64,000 bases of DNA. It comes from CAYLYU01 sp964501925. Lineage in GTDB: Bacteria; Pseudomonadota; Zetaproteobacteria; Mariprofundales; Mariprofundaceae. The DNA is taken from positions 54,235 to 118,234 of the forward strand of contig CAZCTM010000004.1 in NCBI GenBank assembly GCA_964501925.1. Direction: 5' to 3'. The position numbers and the translations under genes were made by a program. Position 1 is the first letter of the stretch, and each line of letters opens with the position of its first letter. Below the pieces are notes generated by a model. The model searched no databases. It was not told the DNA's origin and saw only the letters and a list, made by a program, of their open reading frames with translations. Below are positions 36,796 through 45,890 of the stretch, piece by piece.

Positions 36796-37667
36796 GATTG
36801 CATTTCAGCGTAGGCGCCAGCCACACCCCTGGCCAGCCCCCGTACGCGTCCGATGAAGCGTTGCCTTTCGGCGACCGATATCGCTCCCCGTGCGTCCAGC
36901 AGGTTGAACGCATGGCTGGCATTCATGACTTCTTCGTAAGCGGGGAGTATCAGGCCCGTCTTGATCAGCCGCTGACATTCGCTCTCCGCACGATCGAACT
37001 GCTCGTGCAGCCAGCCGGGATCTGACTCGTCAAAGTTGTAGGTTGAAAATTCCACCTCATTACGGTGAAAGACTTCGCCGTAACTGACTTTTTCACCCCG
37101 GGCCGTTTCCACCCACGTCAGGTCAAATACATTTTCCACCCCTTGAAGGTACATGGCCAGGCGTTCCAGGCCGTAGGTGATTTCTCCGGGTGTGCGACTG
37201 AGCTCAACCCCCCCGACTTGCTGAAAATAGGTAAACTGGGTGATCTCCATGCCGTTAAGCCATACTTCCCAGCCAAGTCCCCAGGCTCCGAGTGTGGGGG
37301 ATTCCCAGTCATCCTCAACGAAACGGATATCATGCACCCTCGTATTGATACCGATCTCCTGCAGGGAGCCAAGATACTGATCCACAATGTCATCGGGAGC
37401 AGGTTTGAGAATCACCTGAAACTGATAGTAATGTTGCAGGCGATTTGGATTCTCGCCATAGCGACCGTCGGCGGGCCGTCGGCACGGCTGGACATAGGCG
37501 GTATTCCACGGCCTGCCGTCCAGGGAACGAAGAAAAGTCGCGGGGTGAAAGGTGCCGGCACCCATCGGGCGGTCGTAGGGTTGCTGTACGACACAGCCGC
37601 GGCCGGCCCAATAGGTTTGCAGGGTCAGTATGAGGTCCTGGAAGTTCACGCCCGGAAATTCCTCCAA
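36792..37667 (-). CDS. glyQ: Glycine-tRNA ligase alpha subunit
   Basis: 291 aa, the catalytic class II subunit. Signatures [25 protein letters not shown] are near the N-terminus, followed by TYVQP-like [21 protein letters not shown] and [20 protein letters not shown]. It activates glycine. First gene of glyQS; the promoter lies in the divergent gap with the beta-helix gene. Confidence 0.97.
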   Translation of the reverse strand: MEEFPGVNFQDLILTLQTYWAGRGCVVQQPYDRPMGAGTFHPATFLRSLDGRPWNTAYVQPCRRPADGRYGENPNRLQHYYQFQVILKPAPDDIVDQYLGSLQEIGINTRVHDIRFVEDDWESPTLGAWGLGWEVWLNGMEITQFTYFQQVGGVELSRTPGEITYGLERLAMYLQGVENVFDLTWVETARGEKVSYGEVFHRNEVEFSTYNFDESDPGWLHEQFDRAESECQRLIKTGLILPAYEEVMNASHAFNLLDARGAISVAERQRFIGRVRGLARGVAGAYAEMQS

Positions 37668-37776
37668 TGGGATGGTGGCCGGAAGCCTAACGGCGCTACC
37701 CCCTGCTTGCCAGCCTCATTCACAAGAAGGTGGCATGAACACTTTGCGTCCCGTATGTCTTGACCACCACATTTAT

Positions 37777-37805
37777 TTGACTTCCGGTAACAGGCCGTCG
37801 ACAAT
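37777..37805 (+). promoter_or_regulatory. Sigma-70 type promoter of the beta-helix protein gene
   Basis: TTGACT at 37777-37782, 17-nt spacer, GACAAT at 37800-37805. Predicted start near 37812, giving a 47-nt leader that contains the ribosome binding site AGGGGAGGG before ATG 37859. Confidence 0.5.
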
Positions 37806-37858
37806 CGTAATTGCCCATAGTTGAATGTTGCTGGTCCAGATCAGCAGGGGAGGGTCGG

Positions 37859-39556
37859 ATGTCTGTGAGAACCGGTGGCTGTTTTCGCGTTTTTCTGATT
37901 TCAGTTTTGTTTCTGCCATGTGTCATGCTGCTGGGGGCAAAAGAATCCGGCGCCATTGTCGTAACCAGTACTGCGGATTCAACTGCTGTCGGTACGCTGC
38001 GCCGGGCACTGATTGATGCGAATCTCGCCGCCGGCCTCGACACCATCACATTCAATATTCCCGGGCCGGGACCACATGTCATTCAATTGCTTAGCCCGTT
38101 GCCACAAACCATCGATCCGCTTAGCGATCAGGTGATCATCGATGGCACAACCCAGCCCGGATATGCCGGCACACCGATTATCGTGCTTGACGGGAGTCTG
38201 GCCGGACCCGGAGTGGCGGGTGCGGGTGTCAATGGTCTCGACCTCTCGGCCGGCGGCAGTACGGTGCGCGGTCTGGTGATCAGAAACTTCAGCGGTCACG
38301 GTATCAATATCGATACGTTTGGAGGCAACACGATTGAGGGAAACCGAATCGAGGCCAACGGCGGGTCAGGGGTGCTTATCTTCAGCTCATCGAACAACCT
38401 GATCGGCGGGCTTACCGCCGCTGCGCGCAACGTCATTTCAGGGAATGGTTCCAGTGGAGTGGAAATCCTCGGGCTTTCCGCGACAAACAGGATACAGGGC
38501 AACTATCTGGGCACCGATGCAAGCGGCTCTGCAGCAGTACCCAACGGACTCGATGGCATTTTGATCTTTAATTCTTCGGGGAATGTCATCGGCGGCACGG
38601 TTGGCGGTGCGCGCAATATTATTTCGGGGAACACCAACAATGGCGTGGAGTTACTTGGTGGTTCTGCAACCGGTAATCTCGTGCAGGGCAATTATATCGG
38701 GACCGATGTTACGGGCACGAAATCCGTGCGTAATTCTATTCATGGTGTGTTGATCTTCAATGCCGCTGGTAACACGATTGGAGGCACTGCGCCCGCAGCC
38801 CGCAATATTATCTCCGGCAACGGCATCAACGGGCTGGAGATCTTCAGCAATCTGACCGGTCCCAACTCAACGTCGAACCGTATTCAGGGTAATTTCATCG
38901 GCACGGACAGAACGGGCACCTTACCCCTTAGCAATGGAGAGGACGGTGTGCTGATCTTCGATTCATCCAGCAATATCGTTGGCGGCACGGCTACAGGCGC
39001 CCGCAATATTATTTCAGGGAACGGGGCTCACGGTGTCGAGATCATCGGGACTGCGACCGGACCGGGATCCACATTAAATCTGGTTCAGGGCAACTTTATC
39101 GGTACGGATGTATATGGCACCTCCGCTCTGGGCAACAGACTGGACGGAGTGCTTATCTTTGACGCCTCCACCAATACCATTGGCGGGGCAGTTACGGGGG
39201 CGAGAAACATCATTTCCGCCAACGGTGCAAATGGTGTGGAGATCTTCAGCAGCGCTACCGGACCGGGTTCCAGTTCAAATCTCGTGCAGGGCAACTTTAT
39301 CGGTACGGATGTAAGCGGCACCCGGCCGCTGGGCAATAGTCAGCTTGGGGTGGATGTGGCCACTTCTCCCAATAACACGCTTCTGGATAATCTGGTCGCA
39401 TTTAATCTGGGTGCCAAGACACCTGCTCCTGCTCCTGTCGCCAGCGGTGGTGGAGGATGTCTGGTCTCATCCGATGGCGATTTGGCTTGGCTTGCCCTTC
39501 TCCTTTTCCTGCTTCTGGTCGCGATGGGCGTCTCACGAGCGCGTTACCGGTCTTAA
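37859..39556 (+). CDS. Secreted right-handed beta-helix protein with GGGGC C-terminal anchor
   Basis: 565 aa from ATG 37859. Signal peptide (about 1-33), then a CSLREA-like opening (IVVTSTADS...GTLRRALIDAN), then about five tandem units of 60-67 residues with the core GARNIISGNG...GVEI...NLVQGNFIGTD, forming a parallel beta-helix. The C-terminus is tripartite: GGGGCLVSSDGD, a hydrophobic helix (LAWLALLLFLLLVAMGV) and a basic end (SRARYRS). This resembles Cys-containing CTERM sorting signals (JDVT/MYXO type), suggesting proteolytic processing and surface anchoring. Function unknown, possibly polysaccharide binding or cleavage or adhesion. Confidence 0.85.
   Translation: MSVRTGGCFRVFLISVLFLPCVMLLGAKESGAIVVTSTADSTAVGTLRRALIDANLAAGLDTITFNIPGPGPHVIQLLSPLPQTIDPLSDQVIIDGTTQPGYAGTPIIVLDGSLAGPGVAGAGVNGLDLSAGGSTVRGLVIRNFSGHGINIDTFGGNTIEGNRIEANGGSGVLIFSSSNNLIGGLTAAARNVISGNGSSGVEILGLSATNRIQGNYLGTDASGSAAVPNGLDGILIFNSSGNVIGGTVGGARNIISGNTNNGVELLGGSATGNLVQGNYIGTDVTGTKSVRNSIHGVLIFNAAGNTIGGTAPAARNIISGNGINGLEIFSNLTGPNSTSNRIQGNFIGTDRTGTLPLSNGEDGVLIFDSSSNIVGGTATGARNIISGNGAHGVEIIGTATGPGSTLNLVQGNFIGTDVYGTSALGNRLDGVLIFDASTNTIGGAVTGARNIISANGANGVEIFSSATGPGSSSNLVQGNFIGTDVSGTRPLGNSQLGVDVATSPNNTLLDNLVAFNLGAKTPAPAPVASGGGGCLVSSDGDLAWLALLLFLLLVAMGVSRARYRS
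38398..39345 (+). repeat. Five tandem 185-200 bp repeats inside the beta-helix gene
   Basis: Units begin near 38401, 38585, 38773, 38972 and 39176, each at the codons for (I/V)GG. Near-identical DNA blocks recur, for example GCGCGCAATATTATTTC in the second unit and CCGCAATATTAT in the third and fourth, and GGGCAACTTTATCGG in two later ones. The DNA-level identity of the last two units suggests recent duplication or recombination. Confidence 0.85.
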
Positions 39557-39734
39557 CCATAGTCGATCGCATCTCCAGCACCTTGCAAAGCAGAAAAGAC
39601 CATCCTTACCTCATCCGGCGATACGTGGGTTGAGAGATCCGCTCTTTCACCGCTTGATTTCGCGGCCGTTACAGGCTTATGCTTTGGCGGTGAACATTCG
39701 ATATTCTGTTTTTTCCGGTTCCTGAAGGTCTTCG

Positions 39735-41057
39735 ATACTGGACACGCTTTACATCAAAACATACGGCTGCCAGATGAATGAGTACGATTCAGGACGTATT
39801 GCCGTCCTGATGCGGGAGGCTTACGGCTTGCGTCTGGTTTCATCTCCTGAAGATGCCGATGTGATCCTGCTCAATACGTGCTCGGTTCGTGAGAAGGCGG
39901 AGGAGAAGGTATATTCGGAGTTGGGGCGCTTCCGCCCCCTGAAACAGGAAAATCCGAATCTTATCATTGGTGTTGGCGGTTGCGTGGCACAGCAGGAAGG
40001 TGAACGTATCCAGAGCCGTGCCCCATACGTCGACATCGTCTTTGGTCCCCAGAGCTATCACCGATTGCCGGAACTGGTGAAGGAAATCCGGCGTCACCGG
40101 GGACGTCTTTCCCTGACTGAAATGCCGGAAATCGAAAAGTTTGACCATCTTCCAAGGGCCGAGGCCTCTGGGCCATGTGCCTTTGTCACCATCATGGAAG
40201 GATGCGACAAGTTCTGTACCTTCTGTGTGGTGCCATATACCCGCGGACCGGAACATTCGCGACCTGTTGATCATATCCTGGCGGAATGCCGCTCACTGGT
40301 GGAACGGGGTGTGGTCGAGATCACCCTGCTCGGCCAGAATGTGAACAGTTACAAGGGGATGGATGCAGATGGGAAACCACGGGACCTGGCAAGCCTGCTT
40401 GATGCCCTGGCAAGCCTTGATGGCCTGAAACGTCTTCGCTTCACAACCAGTCATCCCCTGGATATGACAGAGAATCTGATTAACGCCTTTGCGGACAACC
40501 CCAAGTTGATGCCGTATCTGCACCTTCCTGTTCAGAGTGGTTCGGATCGTGTGCTCAAGCTCATGCACCGCAGTCACCGTCGGGAAGACTACATGCGCAT
40601 TATTCACAGGCTGCGTGAAGCCTGTCCGAAGATTGCTCTTTCGTCAGATTTTATTGTCGGTTTCCCGCGTGAAACAGAAGAGGATTTTGAACTTACGCTG
40701 GATCTGGTGCGCGAGGTTGGTTTTGATTCCGCCTACTGTTTCAAGTACTCGCCAAGACCAGGTACCCCCGCAACCCGCATCAAGGAGACGGTTCCCGAAG
40801 ACGTCAAGGACAAGCGTCTGCAGCGCCTGTTGGCCCTGATGCGGGAGCAGACCCGTCGAGCTCATGACAGTCTGGTGGGAAGCACCGTTGAAGTGCTGGT
40901 GGAGAAACCAAGTCGTCTGAGTGGGGATATGCAGGGCCGCACACCGGACTTCAAGATTGTCCATTTCAAGAGTGGACATCGGCCCGGCCAAATCGTGCCG
41001 GTGACCATTACCGCTTCATATGGGCAGTCCCTGCGCGGTGTCGTCGCTACCGGCTGA
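39735..41057 (+). CDS. miaB: tRNA-2-methylthio-N6-dimethylallyladenosine synthase, non-ATG start
   Basis: About 440 aa. N-terminal UPF0004 domain with the first cluster cysteine in LYIKTYGCQMNEYDSG, others in NTCSVRE and GVGGCVAQ; radical SAM motif CDKFCTFCVVPYTRG; C-terminal TRAM domain. It methylthiolates i6A37 of tRNAs. The first ATG (39774) would drop the essential TYGC cysteine. An in-frame TGA at 39723 leaves only ATA 39735 or CTG 39738 as starts; AAGG lies 6 nt before ATA. The 178-bp gap upstream holds no other clear gene. First of the miaB-phoH-ybeY-corC-lnt block. Confidence 0.95.
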   Translation: MLDTLYIKTYGCQMNEYDSGRIAVLMREAYGLRLVSSPEDADVILLNTCSVREKAEEKVYSELGRFRPLKQENPNLIIGVGGCVAQQEGERIQSRAPYVDIVFGPQSYHRLPELVKEIRRHRGRLSLTEMPEIEKFDHLPRAEASGPCAFVTIMEGCDKFCTFCVVPYTRGPEHSRPVDHILAECRSLVERGVVEITLLGQNVNSYKGMDADGKPRDLASLLDALASLDGLKRLRFTTSHPLDMTENLINAFADNPKLMPYLHLPVQSGSDRVLKLMHRSHRREDYMRIIHRLREACPKIALSSDFIVGFPRETEEDFELTLDLVREVGFDSAYCFKYSPRPGTPATRIKETVPEDVKDKRLQRLLALMREQTRRAHDSLVGSTVEVLVEKPSRLSGDMQGRTPDFKIVHFKSGHRPGQIVPVTITASYGQSLRGVVATG

Positions 41058-41063
41058 ACATAC

Positions 41064-42014
41064 ATGACAGCCAGTCTCAGTTTGCCAGATTTGAGTCCCC
41101 AGGTCCTGCAGTCACTTTGCGGAGCGGGCAACCGGGTACTGCACCGGATCGAGAAACACTTCAAGGTGCGTCTGCTCGGTCAGCCGGGGAACTGGCATAT
41201 CGAAGGGGAGCAAGCAGAGGAGGCGGCCTCGGTGCTTAAGGCGCTGGCTCGACAGGCGAAGGCCGGCCCCCTTGCCGACATGGACATTGAGGGCCTGTTG
41301 CGTAACGGTGTGGACCAGGATCATGAAAAGTCATCCTCTGAAGAGGATCTCAAGCTGTACGCAGGTCACAGAATCATTGAGGGAAAGACACGCAATCAGC
41401 GCAAGTATCTGAAAACCATTCAGGACAATGTGCTGACCATCGCCATAGGACCTGCAGGTACGGGCAAAACCTATCTGGCGGTTGCCGCGGCGGTTGTGGC
41501 TTTACAGTCTCACCAAGTGGAACGCATCATTCTCACGCGCCCGGCGGTTGAGGCCGGTGAGCGGCTGGGCTTTCTGCCCGGAGACATGCAGCAGAAGGTG
41601 GATCCTTACCTGCGTCCACTCTACGATGCCCTGACAGACATGCTTGGTGTCGATCGGCTCATGTCCCTGATGGAGGCGGGTCACATCGAGGTCGCCCCAC
41701 TCGCGTACATGCGTGGCCGTACCTTGAACGATGCCTTCATTATCCTGGACGAGGCCCAGAACACGACCAGGGAACAGATGAAAATGGTTTTGACCAGGCT
41801 GGGGTTTGCTTCGAAGATGGTGGTTACAGGTGATATCACCCAGATTGATTTGCCTCGAAAGGAACAAAGCGGACTCCTGCGGGTTCTAGAGGTCATCAGG
41901 AATGTCGAGGATGTGGGCATCTGTCGCCTTGCGGGCGCGGATGTGGTCCGCCATCCTCTCGTGGAGCGTATTGTCAGCGCCTATGAGCGGGCCGAAAAGC
42001 AAAGCAATGATTGA
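41064..42014 (+). CDS. ybeZ: PhoH-family ATPase (YbeZ)
   Basis: 316 aa. N-terminal KH-like region (about 1-110), then the PhoH ATPase domain: Walker A GPAGTGKTYLA, RPAVEAGERLGFLPGDMQQKVDPY split by a few residues, and DEAQNTTREQMKM as Walker B. It acts with YbeY in ribosomal RNA maturation and quality control. It follows miaB by 6 bp and overlaps ybeY by 8 bp, the classic order. Confidence 0.95.
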   Translation: MTASLSLPDLSPQVLQSLCGAGNRVLHRIEKHFKVRLLGQPGNWHIEGEQAEEAASVLKALARQAKAGPLADMDIEGLLRNGVDQDHEKSSSEEDLKLYAGHRIIEGKTRNQRKYLKTIQDNVLTIAIGPAGTGKTYLAVAAAVVALQSHQVERIILTRPAVEAGERLGFLPGDMQQKVDPYLRPLYDALTDMLGVDRLMSLMEAGHIEVAPLAYMRGRTLNDAFIILDEAQNTTREQMKMVLTRLGFASKMVVTGDITQIDLPRKEQSGLLRVLEVIRNVEDVGICRLAGADVVRHPLVERIVSAYERAEKQSND

Positions 42015-42480
42015 TATCGTCATCGATGATGGGATTTCGGCGGACCTGATTCCCCCTGAAGCCCGGATTAAGTCCGCGGTCAGGCTTGCCTGTTGTGAGG
42101 CCGGTCTGGAAGTCGCGGAACCGGATCTTTGCCTGCGATTCTCCGATGATGAGACCGTCCGTGCACTGAACAGGCAGTGGCGTGATAAGGATGAAACCAC
42201 GGATGTGCTTTCCTTCCCCATACAGGAGGGGCCCGCCTATGACACGGACGCCTACCTGGGGGATATTATTTTTTCCTGGCCGTATGTTCTCCGCTCGGCC
42301 CGGGCGCTTGGGATTGACCCTCAGGCGCATGTCCTGCATCTGGCCGTTCATGGCGTGCTCCACCTGCTCGGATTTGATCATGGTTCCGACGAGGATGCCG
42401 TACGAATGCAGACCAGAGAGCGACAGGTGATGCATGCGTTGAGTCTGCATGATCCATATGATCCGAGAGGTCTCGGGTGA
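42007..42480 (+). CDS. ybeY: Endoribonuclease YbeY (16S rRNA maturation)
   Basis: 157 aa from ATG 42007, inside the end of the phoH-like gene. The metal-binding motif HGVLHLLGFDH and the VLSFPIQE segment identify the UPF0054 family. Zinc-dependent nuclease or processing factor for 16S rRNA 3' end. A longer in-frame start at 41902 lies within the upstream gene. Ends 51 bp before the corC start. Confidence 0.96.
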   Translation: MIDIVIDDGISADLIPPEARIKSAVRLACCEAGLEVAEPDLCLRFSDDETVRALNRQWRDKDETTDVLSFPIQEGPAYDTDAYLGDIIFSWPYVLRSARALGIDPQAHVLHLAVHGVLHLLGFDHGSDEDAVRMQTRERQVMHALSLHDPYDPRGLG

Positions 42481-42531
42481 TCGTCCGAACCCGCCCATTC
42501 CAGTCCAATTCCGTATATCGGGGAGTCTAAC

Positions 42532-43365
42532 ATTTCACAAACGATTGATGCCTGGAAAAAAAGGCTGAGAGCTGCCATTCTGAAATTCCTTCGCCCGGGG
42601 AGGGATAGCGAGGAACTCCTGGAACTCATTTCAAGGGCAGAGGCGGTTCAGTCCGAGGAACATCGCCGCATGCTCAAACAGCTCATCGGCTTTGACGAGA
42701 TCAGGGTACGTGAACTTATGGTCCCCAGATCGGATATCGAGGCGGTGGACATCAAGATGAATCTGGATGAGGTGGCGGAAAGATTTGCTACGGTCGGCTT
42801 CTCCCGCATGCCGGCCTACGATACGGATCTCGATCACATCGAGGGAATCATTTATGCAAAGGATGTGTTTATTGCGATCCAGAAACATAGGGATATCAGG
42901 ATTTCTGATATCCTCCGATCCTGTCTGATGGTGCCGGAATCCCAGAGGCTGCTGGGATTGCTTTCGCAGATGAAGCTCAAGGGAAGCCACATTGCTATCC
43001 TGCTTGACGAATATGGTGGAACCGAAGGTCTTGTGACCTTATCCGACCTTCTTGCCGAAATCGTGGGTCCGATCGAAGATGCCGATGATGAAGGTGAGGA
43101 AAAGGAATACGAGCGCCTCTCCGATGGGAGCGTAAATGTACTGGCCCGCATGCATGTGGAGGAACTGGAGGATCTTCTGGGTATATCCCTTCCTGAGGGT
43201 GACTATGATACGGTGGCAGGCCTTATCCTGAGCCAGTGTGGCCGTATACCCAATCGGGGAGAACGGATTAATGTCAAGGGGCTGACCATGCGCATTATCG
43301 AGGCTGAGCCTCAGCGAATTCTGAAGGTGCACGTTGATACGCCAGATTCGAATCTGGAGACGTAG
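42532..43365 (+). CDS. corC: CorC/HlyC-family CBS-domain protein, probable ATT start
   Basis: About 277 aa: a short N-terminal helical region (WKKRLRAAILKFLRPG, LLELISRAEAV), two CBS domains (about 70-185, VRELMVPRSDIEAVD ... GTEGLVTLSDLLAEIVG) and a C-terminal transporter-associated domain (about 200-277). Family members are linked to magnesium/cobalt efflux. The first ATG (42670) is inside the conserved region and lacks a ribosome site. The frame is open from the ybeY stop; GGGGAG (42520-42525) lies 6 nt before in-frame ATT 42532. Overlaps lnt by 32 bp. Confidence 0.93.
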   Translation: MSQTIDAWKKRLRAAILKFLRPGRDSEELLELISRAEAVQSEEHRRMLKQLIGFDEIRVRELMVPRSDIEAVDIKMNLDEVAERFATVGFSRMPAYDTDLDHIEGIIYAKDVFIAIQKHRDIRISDILRSCLMVPESQRLLGLLSQMKLKGSHIAILLDEYGGTEGLVTLSDLLAEIVGPIEDADDEGEEKEYERLSDGSVNVLARMHVEELEDLLGISLPEGDYDTVAGLILSQCGRIPNRGERINVKGLTMRIIEAEPQRILKVHVDTPDSNLET

Positions 43366-44854
43366 GCGTCAAGAGCTCCGGCATGAACCCTTGCCATGGT
43401 GGCGCTTGGGCGCTGCCATCGTGCTGGGATCCTTCATGCCATACGCATTTTCCCCGTTCGACTTCAAGTTCCTGGCCGTTTTCTGCCTTGCTGCCTGGCT
43501 ACCGCTGTTTCTGCGCGGATATGCCTTTATGGTTGGCCTTGCCTTTGGTCTCGGATGGTTTGGTTTCGGTGGGTGGTGGCTAATCGGAACCTTCCATCAG
43601 TATGGACCGGTTTCATATCCCGTGGCGGCTTTGGCAGTGCTGCTGATTGGCCTGGGACTCGCTGTCTTTACCGGCATCTGGGCCTGGCTTTGCCGGTATT
43701 TTGCCCACAGTGACGCATCATTGCTTATCTGGTTTCCCTCACTGGCGGTCTGTATCGAATGGTTGCGGGGTTGGCTGTTCAGTGGCCTGCCCTGGACGAC
43801 CCTGGGAAACCTTCTGCTGGATACACCGGCCGTGGGGTGGGCCGCCTACACCGGTGTTTATGGCGCTGCCTTTATCCCTGCCTTCCTGGCGGCATCCATC
43901 TATCTGGTTCTCAGGAAGAACAGTCTGCATTGGGGCCTGTTCGGTCTTGCCCTATCCGCTTTTCTCGTCGGTCTGGCGCCATCCCCCTTTCAGGCGCATG
44001 GTGAAAAGCATACGGCTGCCCTGATCCAGGGCAACATTCCCCAGGATGTCAAATGGGATGCGGATTTTCTTGGTGAAACAATGCAGCGTTATACGCAGGC
44101 GTCGGAAATGGCGGCGGAGCATGCCGACATCCTTGTCTGGCCGGAAGCGGCCGTACCTTTCTTTCTTTCCAAGGTACCCGCATGGGAAGAATGGTTGAGG
44201 TTGCATATGCAGTCCTGGTCAGTACCGGTCCTCTTTGGTGGGTTAAAGCTTACCGGTAACGAAGGTCAGGCACAGAATGGCATGTATCTCTCCCTACCGG
44301 GTTCGGGATGGCAGGATTTTGTCGGCAAACATCATCTGGTTCCCTTTGGTGAATACGTCCCTTCCTGGATTCCTTTTCTGAGGAAACTGGTTGTGGGCAT
44401 TGCTGATTTTCAGCCAGCCAATGATCCGGGTGTTCTGGAGCTTGGAGAGAGCAGATTTGGCTCCCTGATATGTTATGAAGCCATCTTTCCTGAGGAGACA
44501 AGGGCCCGCATTCTGGCTGGTGCAAATGTTTTGGTGAATATCACCAATGACGCCTGGTATGGAAGATCACCGGCAGCCTGGCAACACCTGCAATCCGCAC
44601 GTATGCGCGCGGTGGAGTCAGGCCGGTACATGCTCCGTGCCGCGAATACGGGAATTACGGCCGTGATCGCACCTGACGGCTCATTGACGAGCAAGGCCCC
44701 CTGGTTTGTCGAAGCGACCGTTTTCGGGACATTCTACACCTCGGATACCATGACCCCTTACGAGCGCTGGGGTGACCTGATACTGATTCTTCTTCTTTTT
44801 CCGGTCGTGACCATCACCCTGCTACGAGTGCGATCCGGTGGGGGGAAGGATTGA
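43334..44854 (+). CDS. lnt: Apolipoprotein N-acyltransferase
   Basis: 506 aa from TTG 43334 (GAAGG upstream). Six or so N-terminal transmembrane helices (about 25-215) and a periplasmic nitrilase domain with the catalytic Glu in LVWPEAAVPFF, Lys near GKHHLVPFGEY and Cys in LICYEAIFPE. It adds the third acyl chain to lipoproteins; several lipoproteins are encoded in this window. Overlaps corC and gpsA at its ends. Confidence 0.95.
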   Translation: MIRQIRIWRRRRQELRHEPLPWWRLGAAIVLGSFMPYAFSPFDFKFLAVFCLAAWLPLFLRGYAFMVGLAFGLGWFGFGGWWLIGTFHQYGPVSYPVAALAVLLIGLGLAVFTGIWAWLCRYFAHSDASLLIWFPSLAVCIEWLRGWLFSGLPWTTLGNLLLDTPAVGWAAYTGVYGAAFIPAFLAASIYLVLRKNSLHWGLFGLALSAFLVGLAPSPFQAHGEKHTAALIQGNIPQDVKWDADFLGETMQRYTQASEMAAEHADILVWPEAAVPFFLSKVPAWEEWLRLHMQSWSVPVLFGGLKLTGNEGQAQNGMYLSLPGSGWQDFVGKHHLVPFGEYVPSWIPFLRKLVVGIADFQPANDPGVLELGESRFGSLICYEAIFPEETRARILAGANVLVNITNDAWYGRSPAAWQHLQSARMRAVESGRYMLRAANTGITAVIAPDGSLTSKAPWFVEATVFGTFYTSDTMTPYERWGDLILILLLFPVVTITLLRVRSGGGKD

Positions 44855-45843
44855 GCAAGCCTTCGGTTTGTGTCATCGGGGCCGGCTCATGGGGGACGGC
44901 ACTGGCCATTGTACTGGCGAGGCAGGAATGTGAGGTGCGCCTCGTTGCCAGAACGCCTGAGAAGGCATCCGATCTGGAACGGGCTCGTGAAAACAGGACC
45001 TATCTCCCCGGCATCCGGTTTCCGGACTCGATTTCCGTCACCGCTGAGGTAGGCAAGGCGTATCTTGGAGTGGATGCCATCATTATCGCGATTCCCTGCC
45101 GGGCTCTGAATGATTGTCTGCCAAAACTCGCGGGCTCGGGTGAAACTCCCGTTATTGTTGCCAGCAAGGGGCTGCACCCCGAGACGATGGAACGGACCGA
45201 TGAGATCCTTGCACGTTTTCTGGGGATGAATCGGGTTGTTCTGCTCTCCGGGCCTTCTTTTGCCCTTGAGGTGGCGCGTGGACTTCCGACAGCGCTTACC
45301 ATGGCTGCAGCCGAGGAAGTGTCTGCCAGCCGGGTGGCAGGCCTTTTTCGCCACACGAATCTCCGTATCTATACAAACAGTGATCCGGCCGGTGTCGCGC
45401 TCGGTGGTGCATTGAAAAATGTCATTGCGATTGCCGCCGGCATTTCAGATGGTCTTGGACTCGGTCACAACGCCATCGCCGCCCTGATCACGCGGGGGCT
45501 GGCGGAGATGACACGTCTGGTCAGGGTATGCGGCGGCAGGGAGGCCACGGTCATGGGTCTCTCGGGGCTTGGTGACCTTGTCCTGACCTGTACGGGAGAC
45601 TTGTCACGAAACAGACGCCTTGGATACGCCCTGGCCCAGGGCATATCCCTGGATGCGGCAAGGCGGAAGATCGGGCAGGCAGTCGAAGGTGTGCGTACAG
45701 CCGAGGCGGCCTTCAAGCTGGCCCGGAAGCATGGGGTGGAAGCCCCCATCATATCCACCGTTCACCACGTGATCCTGGGTGAGATTACCCCATCAGGTGC
45801 CGTCGAATGCCTTATGCAGCGTTCCGGAAAATCAGAATCCTGA
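44851..45843 (+). CDS. gpsA: Glycerol-3-phosphate dehydrogenase [NAD(P)+]
   Basis: 330 aa from TTG 44851, which overlaps the lnt stop (TTGA) and has GGGGAAGGA directly upstream. Rossmann motif VIGAGSWGTALA, substrate-binding segment GGALKNVIAIAAGISDGLGLG and GLGDLVLTCTG are family signatures. It makes sn-glycerol-3-phosphate for phospholipids. Confidence 0.95.
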   Translation: MSKPSVCVIGAGSWGTALAIVLARQECEVRLVARTPEKASDLERARENRTYLPGIRFPDSISVTAEVGKAYLGVDAIIIAIPCRALNDCLPKLAGSGETPVIVASKGLHPETMERTDEILARFLGMNRVVLLSGPSFALEVARGLPTALTMAAAEEVSASRVAGLFRHTNLRIYTNSDPAGVALGGALKNVIAIAAGISDGLGLGHNAIAALITRGLAEMTRLVRVCGGREATVMGLSGLGDLVLTCTGDLSRNRRLGYALAQGISLDAARRKIGQAVEGVRTAEAAFKLARKHGVEAPIISTVHHVILGEITPSGAVECLMQRSGKSES

Positions 45844-45890
45844 TCCGGAATCCGTTGATGCAGGAAACCTTTCCGGTTGCCTCAGAATGC

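Noticed and set aside
37731..37750. TGGCAT...TTTGC as a sigma-54 promoter near the beta-helix gene
   Set aside because: Spacing between the GG and GC elements is 12 nt, not the required 10.
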